From: Parietaria judaica
Taxonomy: Eukaryota > Streptophyta > Magnoliopsida > Rosales > Urticaceae
Assembly: GCA_954871525.1 (NCBI GenBank)
Contig: OX940865.1
Location: 23,234,420 to 23,298,419, forward strand
Length of the DNA stretch: 64,000 nucleotides
Reading direction: 5' to 3'
The position numbers and the translations under genes are program-made. Each line of letters begins with the position of its first letter. Positions within the stretch are counted from its first letter, which is position 1. The notes beneath the pieces were generated by a model, which was not told where the DNA came from, searched no databases, and saw nothing but the letters and a program-made list of their open reading frames with translations. Positions 21,754-31,781 of the stretch are shown piece after piece.

Positions 21754-23250
21754 TAAATAATAGGGTTAATTGCGGCAAAAATACCCAACCTTTGTAAATA
21801 TTCTCCGATAGGTACCCAACCTATATAAACGTAGGCAAAAGTACCCAACGTCACACTTTTGTCGCTGACCAACTAACGCCGTTAGACACTGCCTACGTGG
21901 CCGTTAGGCTGCCTCATGTGGGATGCCACGTGGCCAAAGGTTGGGTACTTTTGCCGCTACGTGACCAAAGGTTAGGTACTTTTGCCGCCACGTGGCATTA
22001 AAAAAATAATTTTTTTAATTTTTTTTTCCCGTTAACCAATATATTTTTATTTTTTACGTATATCAAACATGATCAAATAATTTTATAAAATATGTACTTA
22101 TAAAAAAATACGTTATTTTTTAAATAATCAAATAATTACTTAAATTTATTAGTTTTAATTTATTTAAAAATAAAATCTTTCTCGTGGCACATATTTTTTT
22201 TACATATCTTAAATATAATAAATAATATTATAAAAAAGTTTATAAAAAAATATTTTTTTTTTCAGGAATAATTTATTTGTATTAAAATTTTGAAACTAAA
22301 ACATTATAGTATATAATATCGCGGGAATTCCAATATTAAAATTATAGCATGATATGATTTTTGAAGACATATAGCATATATTAAATCTAGGTATGATTTA
22401 AAAATAACTGTATCAAATACGGTTCAAACTGAATTTAAACCGAAAGTTTGGTGATTTGTAAAAATTATGTTTAACCTTATTATTTTTTGTTATAAAGTGA
22501 AAAAAAAAACATATATTTTTCTTTTGCCGCAATTAACCCAATATTTAATACATAGTGATAAAAACATGTGGTTGGTTATATGCGGTTGGTACAGATTAAC
22601 CTTAACGCATATTTTAGTTATTCTTTTTTTTTCACTTTAAAAAAAATAATAATAAGGTTAAACATAATTTTTACCAATCACCGAACTTTCGGATTACATT
22701 CAGTTTGAACCGTATTTGATACAATTGTTTGCTTTAATCATGCCTTAGTTTCATATATGTTATATGTCTTCAAAAATCATATCATGCCTTAATTTTAATA
22801 TTAAAATATCCGTGATATTATATACAATTTTTTTTTAGTTTAAAAAATTTAATATAATCTATTCAAAAATGAAAAATTATTCCTGTAAGAAAAAAAATAT
22901 TTTTTTATAAAACATTTGATTATATTTAATCATGTTTGATATACGTAAAAAAATAAAAACATATTGGCTAACAAGAAAGAATTTATTTAAAAAAATGTTT
23001 TTTTAATGCCACGTGGCGGCAAAAGTACCCAACCTTTGGCCACGTAGCGGCAAAAGTGCCCAACCTTTGGCCATGTGACATTCCACATGAGACAGTGTAA
23101 CGGCCACGTAGGCAGTGTCTAACGGCGTTAGTTGGTCAGCGACAAAAGTGTGACGTTGGGTACTTTTGCCTACGTTTATATAGGTTGGGTACCTATCGGA
23201 GAATATTTACAAAGGTTGGGTATTTTTGCCGCAATTAACCCTAAATAATA
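21754..23250. mobile_element. 1.48-kb Mutator-like foldback element with 9-bp target duplication
   Basis: The element is 21763-23241. The perfect 9-bp duplication TAAATAATA is at 21754-21762 and 23242-23250. The ends are GGGTTAATTGCGGCAAAA and its reverse complement. The inverted arms run almost to the centre (about 22560-22600), each about 0.7 kb. Repeated phrases inside the arms include 'aaaggttgggtacttttgcc' and 'cgttagacactgcctacgtgg'. A further copy of the terminal word (TTTTGCCGCAATTAACCC, 22522-22539) sits just left of the centre. No coding capacity. It is inserted between exonuclease copy c and U2 copy 2; the same spacer in unit d lacks it. Confidence 0.9.
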
Positions 23251-24231
23251 TGTGTACGGTACGATAAAAATAATTATTGCTCTTATAATAAAGATTAAAG
23301 TATCTTTTGTTTCTAAAAATACAAGTTTTTGATGTAAGAATATTTGAATTTTGTGTTACGAATAAGGGTTTTTTTTGTTCTCTTATTATTTTGAGCGAAA
23401 CCTTATAACTTTTGATTTGTGTCCGTGTAATTTTGTGGCACTTTTGATGTTGTCCTAAAGATCACTGCGTTCATTTTTTTAATTTAACCGACGATGAAAG
23501 GAGTAACTCACGATCTTATAAATATTGATATGAAATAGACGGTGAACAAATTAGGACAATGTGTTAGAGTATGAGAATGCGTACACCGTGCGAAAAATAA
23601 AATAGATTACGTGTTTCTGGATTTTTTCCATCCGTTGGAACATCTGAATGCAATCACCACGAGCCGAGTCTTATAGTGCTTATGATCTCTTTGACACTGA
23701 AGAATTTGAATTAACTAGTTTATTGATCGTCGCACCATAATTAACTCGTAATAAGATTCGTCCGAATAGTATGAGAATGCGCTTTCTTTTACCATGAGCT
23801 TTCTTTTTTCATTCTTTATTTCTCATGCTTTGTTTTTTATATCCAGTAACAAATCGTAATGTGCTTGAGGGATTTGAAGATATATATAGAGAGAGGGAGA
23901 GTAAGTGCAACTGTGTAAGACTACATCAAACGAAATTAATTCTCCCACAGAGTTTAAACACAGAGAAGAAGAAAAATCAAGTTTTTCTTGTTTTTGTTTT
24001 TTGTTTTATAATGATAAGATTCATTATTGAATGTAATATAATTAATTTCAGTGATTTAATATAAATATTTTTTCTTTAAAAAAATGGTTTGGTCTTTTGA
24101 ATTTGTTAATAATCGTCAACTTTCTAATTTATTTCATTTTTATCATATTTACGGATTGATGTACAACTACAACAATTTATTTTGCCATATTAACAGTGGC
24201 ATTTTAATGTTGCACTATATCAATATGAATA
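23251..24231. other. Divergent spacer between exonuclease c and U2 copy 2
   Basis: No gene. 23510-23780 is paralogous to 29560-30015 (shared 'gcaccataattaac') and preserves the empty site of the hAT element inserted in the latter, near 23677. Confidence 0.45.
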
Positions 24232-24285
24232 GTCCCACATTGCCTAGACATCAGTGAGTTAAGCAAGCAACGTGACAACAAAATG
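24232..24285 (+). promoter_or_regulatory. U2 copy 2 promoter: good USE, degraded TATA
   Basis: GTCCCACATTG (24232-24242) differs from the plant USE consensus only near its end. The TATA position, 34 bases later and 32 before the RNA start, reads AACAAAATG (24277-24285) instead of the TATAAAATG of copy 1. Spacing is unchanged. Confidence 0.75.
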
Positions 24286-24308
24286 AAGTCTCAAACCCTA
24301 AACAATTC

Positions 24309-24504
24309 ATACCTTTCTCGGCCTTTTGGCTAAGATCAAGTGTAGTATCTGTTCTTATCAGTTTAATATCTGATATGTGGGCCATTGGCCCACACGATAT
24401 TAAATTCATTTTTAATGGGAGAGGGCCCATCAAGGTAGCTTGCTGCCTGGGCCTTCACGCGTCGCCCTTGCCTTGCACTACCGCATGGGCCTGGCGCACC
24501 CCAC
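24309..24504 (+). ncRNA. U2 spliceosomal snRNA, copy 2
   Basis: 196-base U2 RNA, identical to copy 1 over the 5' domain through the branch-point recognition region, without the extra loop C. It has a few differences in the 3' half (CATCAAGG for CATCACGG, TACCGCATG for TACTACATG). The overall structure should be unaffected. The 3' end was set by the box that follows. Confidence 0.92.
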
Positions 24505-24518
24505 CAAGCCCAGTCTAA
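24505..24518 (+). terminator. U2 copy 2 3'-end box
   Basis: CAAGCCCAGTCTAA, matching CA-N5-AGTNNAA. Confidence 0.8.
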
Positions 24519-27516
24519 TATTCAACCGAAAGAAGTCATGATCTTTTATTTTATGCACTGAAACTCATTTTAAAAAAATTCAACATTTTTGTCTCCCTGG
24601 TGAAAGTTCAACATTATTAACTTGGGCGAAACCTTATTATATGGATTTTTAAATAGCTATGGATTTCTTTTTTTATCTCTCTGATGAAAATATATGTATG
24701 TATATCTTCAGTTCTAACTTGTAAGGTGAATAAATTTGGACAATGTGATTTGAGTGGGACGCGGTTATTACAGTGAATTGAATTGGACTAAAAACAAAAA
24801 AGCTTTCATGTGGTGAATTGGACATTCTCCACGCTATAATGGCGTACGCCGTAAGACAGTGTGTTGCTATGTTTTATTGGTTCAATATTTTTCGTGAAAT
24901 GTGTGTTGCTATATCTAGTGAGGTGCACTGTTTATTGCACTAAGTTTTGTTTGTTTTTTGGTCCTATGAAACTTTTAAATATACATAAATATCTTGAGTT
25001 CATAAAATTATTTAGGAAAATTTGCAGCGAAAATCATTAACGTCACTATATTCTTGTAACGTCACTATATTCTTGTAGATAAATCACTAACATTTATTCT
25101 TTGCGGTAAAAGTCATTAACGTACTCAATTGTTTGCAAATAAATCACTTACATTTATTTTTTGCGGCAAAAGTCATTAACGTTGACAATTGTTTGCAAAT
25201 AAGTCACTAACGTTTATTTATTGCAAAAGTCATTATTGTTAGTCTTTTCTTACAAATATTATCTTAAAATGTTAAATAACTCGCCAGTAGCCTACATCTC
25301 ATTCACCACTTGTCTCAAACAAGCATAACACATTTAAGTGAACATTTATTAAAAATTAGGATATTTGCGGCAAACTACAACAATGTTTTAAAAAGTTTTT
25401 TTATATCGTGGTAAGAATTTCCCAAAAACCAAAAAATAACTCTATTGTAAATTTAATTTTTTCGGGTAATATTTCTAATTAATTTATCATTATCATATCA
25501 AATTCTATTTTTTCAGTAATATTTCTTATTTATTTACACAATTTGTGACATAATATATTTGCATATGACATTACACATTATTTTTCGTTATTTGCTACAA
25601 TATAATTATGTAATTTGGATAATAATTAATTATCTTACAATAACAAATTATTTGCTATAATTATTTTATAATAACAAATATTGCAGCAAATCCTTATGTG
25701 CAATGTTATTGCGAACAATGATAGATATTGAGAAACAAAGTGTTTCTTCAAGAAGAGAGAAAATCAGAGAGCATTTTATTGATCGATCAAAAATTGTAAA
25801 TGATACAAACTAATGGCTTGGTATTTATAATCAACCTTCTAACTGATTTGATTCATTAACTGTAAATGAGCCTTATAATGAAGCCTTATAGAATGGCTTA
25901 ATGACCGAAGTTAATTGATCAGTGTAAAATAAGAACGAAATCAATGCAGACGACACTAAACCTGCAAACGACATCAAAACTAAAAAGGATAAGATAAACA
26001 GAAAACTGAATGAAACTGTTAGTCGTTAGTCAAGATGAGATTATATTGCATTTATAGGATAATATTGGATTACTTAATAAGAGATTAGGCATAGAATAAT
26101 GTAATTTGATATTTTATAATAATAAATTACAGGAGATTATATTGCATTTATAGGATAATATTGGATTTAATCAAAGTAAAATAGATTAGAAACAATTATC
26201 AATCTATGTTATGAAATTACATTCACACGGATATTAACGTTAGGCATTTTTATATAAAATGACATTACATAACATTAACAAATATATTGAATGTTCATAT
26301 ATGATACGAATCTTGGAAGTACTTAGTATATGTTTGTATGTTTTGATTCAATAGGTGATTGACATCTAATATAACGAAAACGGTTAGTGATCCTCGAAAA
26401 ACAACAGAACTTAAATACAATTATTTCGCCGCTGTGAATAGTATACAATTACATCACCATCAAATTTAGTAGAGTACTATAAAAAAATTCAAAACCTACA
26501 CTAAAATAGTGTAATTTATGCCGTTGCATTGGAGCAAAATCACACGCCCTTACGGAATGATATCCACAAATATCAGAAGAATTACTAATAGGGATATCAC
26601 CTGATGAAAAAAATATCAATTTAGAAGTAACAGTGAAGAAAACAACTAGATATATAGGTACTGTAAATGTGAAAAAATTTCATTAGTAAAACTAGACTAG
26701 GGGAAACCAAATTCTTATTAAAGTACGGAGAATTCAATCTGATGAAGTGAATCAATAAAAAAGAAAAGATTACACACTATCAGAGTTCAAAAGTCTAGAA
26801 CTTAATCTTAATCTGATGATGATGAGGTGAGTCAATAAAAAAAGATTACACACTATAGATTTTAGAAGTCTAAGTGTCTAGTTCAACTAGACTTCTGAAC
26901 TCTGATAGTAAATAAATTTTAGTAATGACAATAGAATTGCATACTGAAAAACGCAAAAGTAAAATTTATAAAAACTAAACAGTTTTTTCACAAGACGATC
27001 TTACAATGGTTTGTCGAATGAGGTCGAGGAAGTCAATTTAATTTATAGATAGGGAGACATGAGACAATGAATTAATTTTCAATCAATTTTGAGACGGCTA
27101 ACAATATGATTTGCAATTATTCAAAACGTGATAAATTGAATTCAATATTTATATTGTTCATAGTTGGACGTAACATTCGAACATCAAAAGAAATTTCTAT
27201 AATTAAAGAAGAGCGTCAATTCATCTCGAACGTTCAAGGTTTCGACCCTCCCACTAGTTAAAACTACAATATTCTTTAACAACAATTGATTGCTATAATA
27301 TATAATATAGCTGTTGAGTGATTACAGAAGCTCTTACAGAAAAGGAAAACTTGCTATGTTTTCCTTCCATTCCATATTACATAACCCAAAAGACGAAAGA
27401 AAAAACTACCGAAAAGACATGATAATAAATATTCACGGACTTGAAACCCCAGTGTCACATTACCGTACATATGCTTTGCCTTTACCACTAGTGTCAAACC
27501 CTAAACTATATATATA
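24519..27516. other. Spacer between unit c and unit d, with a tandem repeat and LTR-like piece
   Basis: No gene. 24620-24830 has the repeated flank words of the array. 25030-25260 is a tandem repeat (separate entry). On the minus strand, about 26040-25705 looks like part of a copia-type LTR: a TATA-like 'attataaatacc', a CT-rich 'ctctctgattttctctcttc' tract and an end reading 'aataaca'; its outer limits are unclear. The rest is AT-rich. Confidence 0.35.
25030..25260. repeat. Tandem repeat of ~59-bp unit
   Basis: At least three consecutive units spaced about 59-60 bases, each with 'aaatcacta' then 'catttatt', '(t)tgcggcaaaagtcattaacgt' and 'caattgtttgcaaat' variants. A partial fourth precedes them, with 'aacgtcactatattcttgta' duplicated head to tail. 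Confidence 0.7.
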
Positions 27517-28504
27517 GATAAATTGCGGCTAATGTACCTAATGTTTGATATTTTTTGAATTATGTACGCAATGTTTATTTTCGGTGGCTAATGTACCTAA
27601 TGCTTGATCTGTTAGATATTTTCGTGTTTTCCGTTAGTTGACCGTTACAGAGTTATCCTCCTCTATATGCACACTTTTTGTGTTTTTGACATAACTCTCT
27701 CATTTTTTGTCCAAAGTTTATGCATGACCTATGGTTGGAAAGACAAGAGATATATCTACAACTTTTATGTTTTAAGTTTTGTAAAATAAGTTTTATAAAA
27801 ATACGAAATTTCAAATACAACGTAAAATTGGACGTAAGTTTAATGCAAAATATTTGTTTCGAGAAAATTTTACCATACTTAATGAGTTTTATGATGAAAC
27901 GTAAAACTAATAAGTTGTAGATAAATATTTTATCTTTCCAGCGGATGTTTATTTATAAATTTTGGACAAAAGATGAGTAAGTTATGCCAAAAAATATGAA
28001 AGATTATTTCACATCACATATTTCATATTTTTGGCATAACTAACTCGTTTTTTTATCCAAAATTTATAAATAAACACCCGTTAGAAAGATAAAATATTTA
28101 TCTACAAATTTTTAGTCTTACGTTTCACCATATAAAGTCATTAAATTTATTAAAATTTGCTCGAAACAAATATTTTGTATTAAACTAACGTCTAATTTTA
28201 CGTTGTATTTAAAATTTCGTATTTTTCTAAAACTTATTTTACAAATCTTAAAACAACAAAGTTGTAGATCTATCTCTTATCTTTATAACCATAGGTCGTG
28301 CATAAAACTTGGACAAAAAATGAATGAGTTATGTCAAAAATACAAAAAGTGTACATGTAGAGGATGATAACTATCTAACGGTCAACTAACGAAAAACACG
28401 AAAATATCTAACAGATCAAACATTGGGTACATTAGCCACCAAAAATAAACATTGGGTACATAATTCGCAAAAGATCAAACATTGAATATTAGCTGCAGTT
28501 TACC
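27517..28504. mobile_element. ~1-kb palindromic foldback element (same family as 1-800)
   Basis: Left end GATAAATTGCGGC, right end GCTGCAGTTTACC. The arms are inverted copies about a centre near 28010. Each end has three short units reading 'aatgtacctaatgttt' in variant form. Diverged from the other two copies and non-coding. No clear target duplication; the left flank is a TA run. Confidence 0.75.
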
Positions 28505-28536
28505 GGATATGTATATAATATGTTTTTTAGTAGCCA

Positions 28537-29168
28537 CTAGCCATTGATCAACGATTCCCCAATCAAGTACGAAGCATACGCATCGATGCATGCATACATA
28601 ATCTGCTCGGAGTTGAGCCACCGATGATCCCACCTCCCCAGCGTCACCCGCCTCGGCTTCTCGACGTCCAGCCCCGCCACGCGCCACGCCAGCCCCTGCA
28701 GCCCCTCCGACCTCAGCCTCCGATCGCCGAACGTGCGCGTCGCCAGAGCGCCAAGATCCACGCCGTTGGCCACCTCGAGGTCGTAGTCCCGCCGCAGTTT
28801 ATCGGCGTCGCCGGCGATCCCCACACCAACGAAGCTGTGGTCGGGGTTGTCGAGGAAGGCGAAGAGAGACTCCGGCAAGGGCTCGTCGGTCTGGAGGAGC
28901 TGCATGATGAGGCAGCGCTCCTCCACGCAGAGCTGCAGCGTTGCCACAGGGTGTTCACGGCAGCGGCGGTTGAAGTTGGGACGCCCCTCGGCGTCGAGGC
29001 CGACGATGAGGGACTCCCCGGAGTGGGTGGTCTCGGCGATCCAGTCCTCGATAATGTCGGATCTGGTGGTGACGAGGGTGTCGACGGTTGCGCCGGTGGC
29101 GTCGAGGGTCACCTCGTAGTCGTTGTAGGCGACGGAGCCTCGTAGTCGAATATGGATGCGCTGACCAT
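28537..29168 (-). pseudogene. WRN-type exonuclease, copy d, frameshifted near its start
   Basis: The paralogous ATG is at 29168 (MVSASIFDYE), but that frame ends within about 20 codons at a TGA. The family sequence resumes in another frame (GSVAYNDYEVTLDATGATV) and then runs open for 191 codons from 29112 to the stop at 28537 without an ATG at its head. The coding part keeps D and E of motif I but with a changed context (VGLDAEGRPN: Val to Ala, Trp to Gly), the second-motif D in FVGVGIAGDADKL, and Y/D in YACIDAYASYLIG. A TATA element (TTATATAA, 29230-29237) remains upstream. Either a young pseudogene or a gene using a downstream start. The U2 copy 3 promoter faces it 1.07 kb away. Confidence 0.78.
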
Positions 29169-29673
29169 GGCCGGTCAGCTCAGACAGAGAGAGGAAGACG
29201 GTGAGAGAGAGAGAGAAGAGGGAAGAGTGTTATATAAGCAGAGACGAAGGCAATGGGATGAAATCAAGTCACTAATTATTTTCTATTAGTATTTAGGAAA
29301 TTTATATTATATTTATATGGTAAATAACCTACAGAGATACGAGACAAGAGTTGAATAGTACTATTGTGATTCCAGAGCTAGGTTAATAATGGCAAATGTA
29401 ATAAAATGGTATTGAATTGGGGCGATACATATTAAAAAAAAAAAAACATAAAGCTTTATATGATGTGAAATTCTTAATATGTATTTACTTGTTGTATTTT
29501 TTATTTTATTATTTTTATCTCCGGATGAAAACATTTGAATGTATATGTTCAGGGTTCAAAGTTTAGGACAAGGCGTGATATGAAACAAACCGTGCAAGAA
29601 TAGATTATAGAATAGATTGCGTGTTTTGAGGTTTGTTCCACCTAATAGAGCATCTGAACGAGTGGTTATGATC

Positions 29674-29941
29674 TTTCTGACTAGAGCTGCACAAATAAAT
29701 CGTGAACTTACATCGTGGCGCGTCGCGATCGTTTTTTCTTGGTCGCAATTAAACGCGACTAACTGGCGCGACTCATCACGACGCGGAGCAACAGTGCGAG
29801 AGAATTGGTCTCGTCCAATGGGAGCGCGCCACTGAGGCATCGCGACCTGTCCACTCGCGACGCATCGCGACTTCGAGTTGCGATTTTCACGATTTTGTCG
29901 CGACTCATCGCGACGTCGTCATGTGCAGCTCTATTTCTGAC
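29674..29941. mobile_element. 252-bp hAT MITE with TCGCGAC motif array
   Basis: The element is 29682-29933, with perfect terminal inverted repeats TAGAGCTGCACA and TGTGCAGCTCTA and a perfect 8-bp target duplication TTTCTGAC (29674-29681, 29934-29941). The interior is GC-rich and crowded with CGCGAC / GTCGCG / CATCGCGAC words, unlike all surrounding DNA. No protein. The paralogous spacer at about 23677 ('atgatctctttgacactg') is the unoccupied site, so insertion followed the unit duplication. Confidence 0.92.
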
Positions 29942-30233
29942 ACCGATGAACGTGAATTAACTAATTTGGTGCTCGCCGCACCATAATTAACCTCTTATAA
30001 CATTCGTCCTATTAGTATAAAAATGCATATTTTGCTTTATTGTAGAAGTTGTTTTTAGTTTATATTTCTGAGGGTCCATTTCTGAACTAATGCAAGTAAT
30101 TTCTATTAACATCACTTTTGTCATTAATTTGTACTTGTTGATTGTGTTGTACACAATTATTTGCCACTATTGCCTATCGATTTGTTATCTTACTATACGA
30201 TAAGCTTACAATGACTGTGTCTCTGTATGAAGA

Positions 30234-30287
30234 GTCCCACATTGCCTAGACATGAGAGAGTTAGGCAAGCAACATGACTACAAAAAG
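30234..30287 (+). promoter_or_regulatory. U2 copy 3 promoter: good USE, weakened TATA
   Basis: USE GTCCCACATTG at 30234-30244. The TATA position reads TACAAAAAG (30279-30287), again 34 bases after the USE and 32 before the RNA start. The spacing is conserved but the TATA sequence is not. Confidence 0.75.
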
Positions 30288-30310
30288 AAGTGTTAATCTC
30301 ATTGCAAATC

Positions 30311-30506
30311 ATACCTTTCTCGGCCTTTTGGCTAAGATCAAGTGTAGTATCTGTTCTTATCAGTTTAATATCTGATATGTGGGCCATTGGCCCACACGAT
30401 ATTAAATTTATTTTTAATGGGAGAGGGCCCATCAAGGTAGCTTGCTGCCTGGGCCTTCACGCGTCGCCCTTGCCTTGCACTACTGCATGGGCCTGGCGCA
30501 CCCCAC
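30311..30506 (+). ncRNA. U2 spliceosomal snRNA, copy 3
   Basis: 196-base U2 RNA. The 5' domain matches copies 1 and 2, with branch-point recognition GTAGTA. There is one change ahead of the Sm-like site (AAATTTATTTTTAATGG for AAATTCATTTTTAATGG). Stems III/IV are intact. The 3' end was set by the following box. Confidence 0.92.
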
Positions 30507-30520
30507 CAAGCCCAGTTCAA
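30507..30520 (+). terminator. U2 copy 3 3'-end box
   Basis: CAAGCCCAGTTCAA fits CA-N5-AGTNNAA; it differs from copies 1 and 2 only in the two free positions. Confidence 0.8.
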
Positions 30521-30906
30521 CATTTGGAGAAACAACAAGATTCTTCCTCCAATTATTTGAAACATTTTTTTTTAGATTTAACAATACACAAAATTCATTT
30601 GTTGAAATAACAAAATAATAAATTCTAAATTATGACCAATGACACAGTAAAAATAATGACTTTACTTTACATTAGGTACATATGTATAAAAAACTTTCTA
30701 TGAAAATCTGTACATTTTTTAGGTCTAAAAGCTAGCTGAAAGATATCACCGATTCTAATCATTCCCATTCGAATATCGTATTGAAATAAATCAAAATAAT
30801 TGAAACGGCGTATTACACTATTCCAGAATCAAAGTCCAAGACAAAAAAACTATGTAGTAAATATATAGCTTTATTATAACAATCTCAACAAATGAATCAA
30901 TTATTC

Positions 30907-31524
30907 AAAAGCGTGTATCCAATCAGATACGAAGCGTAGGCATCAATACAAGCGTACTTAACCTGCTCGGAGTTCAGCCACCGGCCGTCCCACCTCCCGA
31001 CACTGACGTTCCTCGGCTTCTCGATGCTCAGCCCCACCACACGCCACGCTAGGTTCTTCAGCCCCGCTGACTTCAAGCTCCGGTCTCCTTACTCCCGCGC
31101 AGCTAACCCGGCCAAGTCCACTGTGCTGGCGACCTCGAGATCATGGTCCTCGAGAAGCTTCCTGGCGTCTTCGCCGATCTGGACGCCATCGAACCTGTTG
31201 CTCGCGTCGGCGAGGAAACCGAAGAGAGATGGCGGGAAGGGCTGGCTGGCGTGGAGGAGCTGCGCGATCAGGCAGCTGTCACCGACGCAGAGCTGCAGCG
31301 TGGCTGAGGGGTTGCGGTGACCTCTGGTCCAGTTGGGGCGCCACTTGACGTCGAGGCCGACAATGAGGGGCTCGTCGGTTGATTGGACGGTTTCGATGAT
31401 CCACTCGTTGATCTTGGCGGCGTTGGCGGTGACAACGGTGGTGATGGTTTTTCCGGTTTCGATTTTGTAGACCGTGTAGCCGTTGCAAGGGAGCTTGTTG
31501 TTGGATATTCTTTGCGTTCGCCAT
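30907..31524 (-). pseudogene. WRN-type exonuclease, copy e, clear pseudogene
   Basis: The ATG at 31524 (MANAKNIQ) is shifted out of the family frame after about nine codons. The remainder reads in another frame (KLPCNGYTVYKIETGK, then IVGLDVKWRPNW and ATLQLCVGDSCLIAQLLHAS). The catalytic Glu of motif I is Lys (DVKW for DVEW), and motif II is altered (GVQIGEDARKL). An in-frame TAA at 31091-31089 replaces the Tyr-type codon before GDRSLKSAGLKNLA. The C-terminus is still recognisable (KYACIDAYASYLIG). It follows U2 copy 3 by about 400 bases, whereas the other copies have U2 on their 5' side; no U2 lies upstream of this one in the 2 kb examined. Confidence 0.85.
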
Positions 31525-31741
31525 GGCTGATCACAGAGAGAAAGCGAGTGTGTGATATGTTTTTGAAAGACTTTGAGTCAGTTATTAGTATATACATGCT
31601 ACTTTAATTCACCGTTAATGGATATTGCAATTATAATTATAAATAAATTCTTTAATTTTAGAATCCGTAAGAATTTGCTTGGTCTTTCTCCGTGCTATAA
31701 TGAAACCGACCGTTATTTTATTTGAAAATAATGTAGATACT

Positions 31742-31781
<40 letters not shown>

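Noticed and set aside
25030..25260. CRISPR-like array
   Set aside because: Units are contiguous tandem repeats with no unique spacers, and the sequence is a plant nuclear chromosome.
30193..30435. Small minus-strand frames across the U2 genes
   Set aside because: They recur at each U2 copy because the RNA sequence is conserved; no protein evidence.
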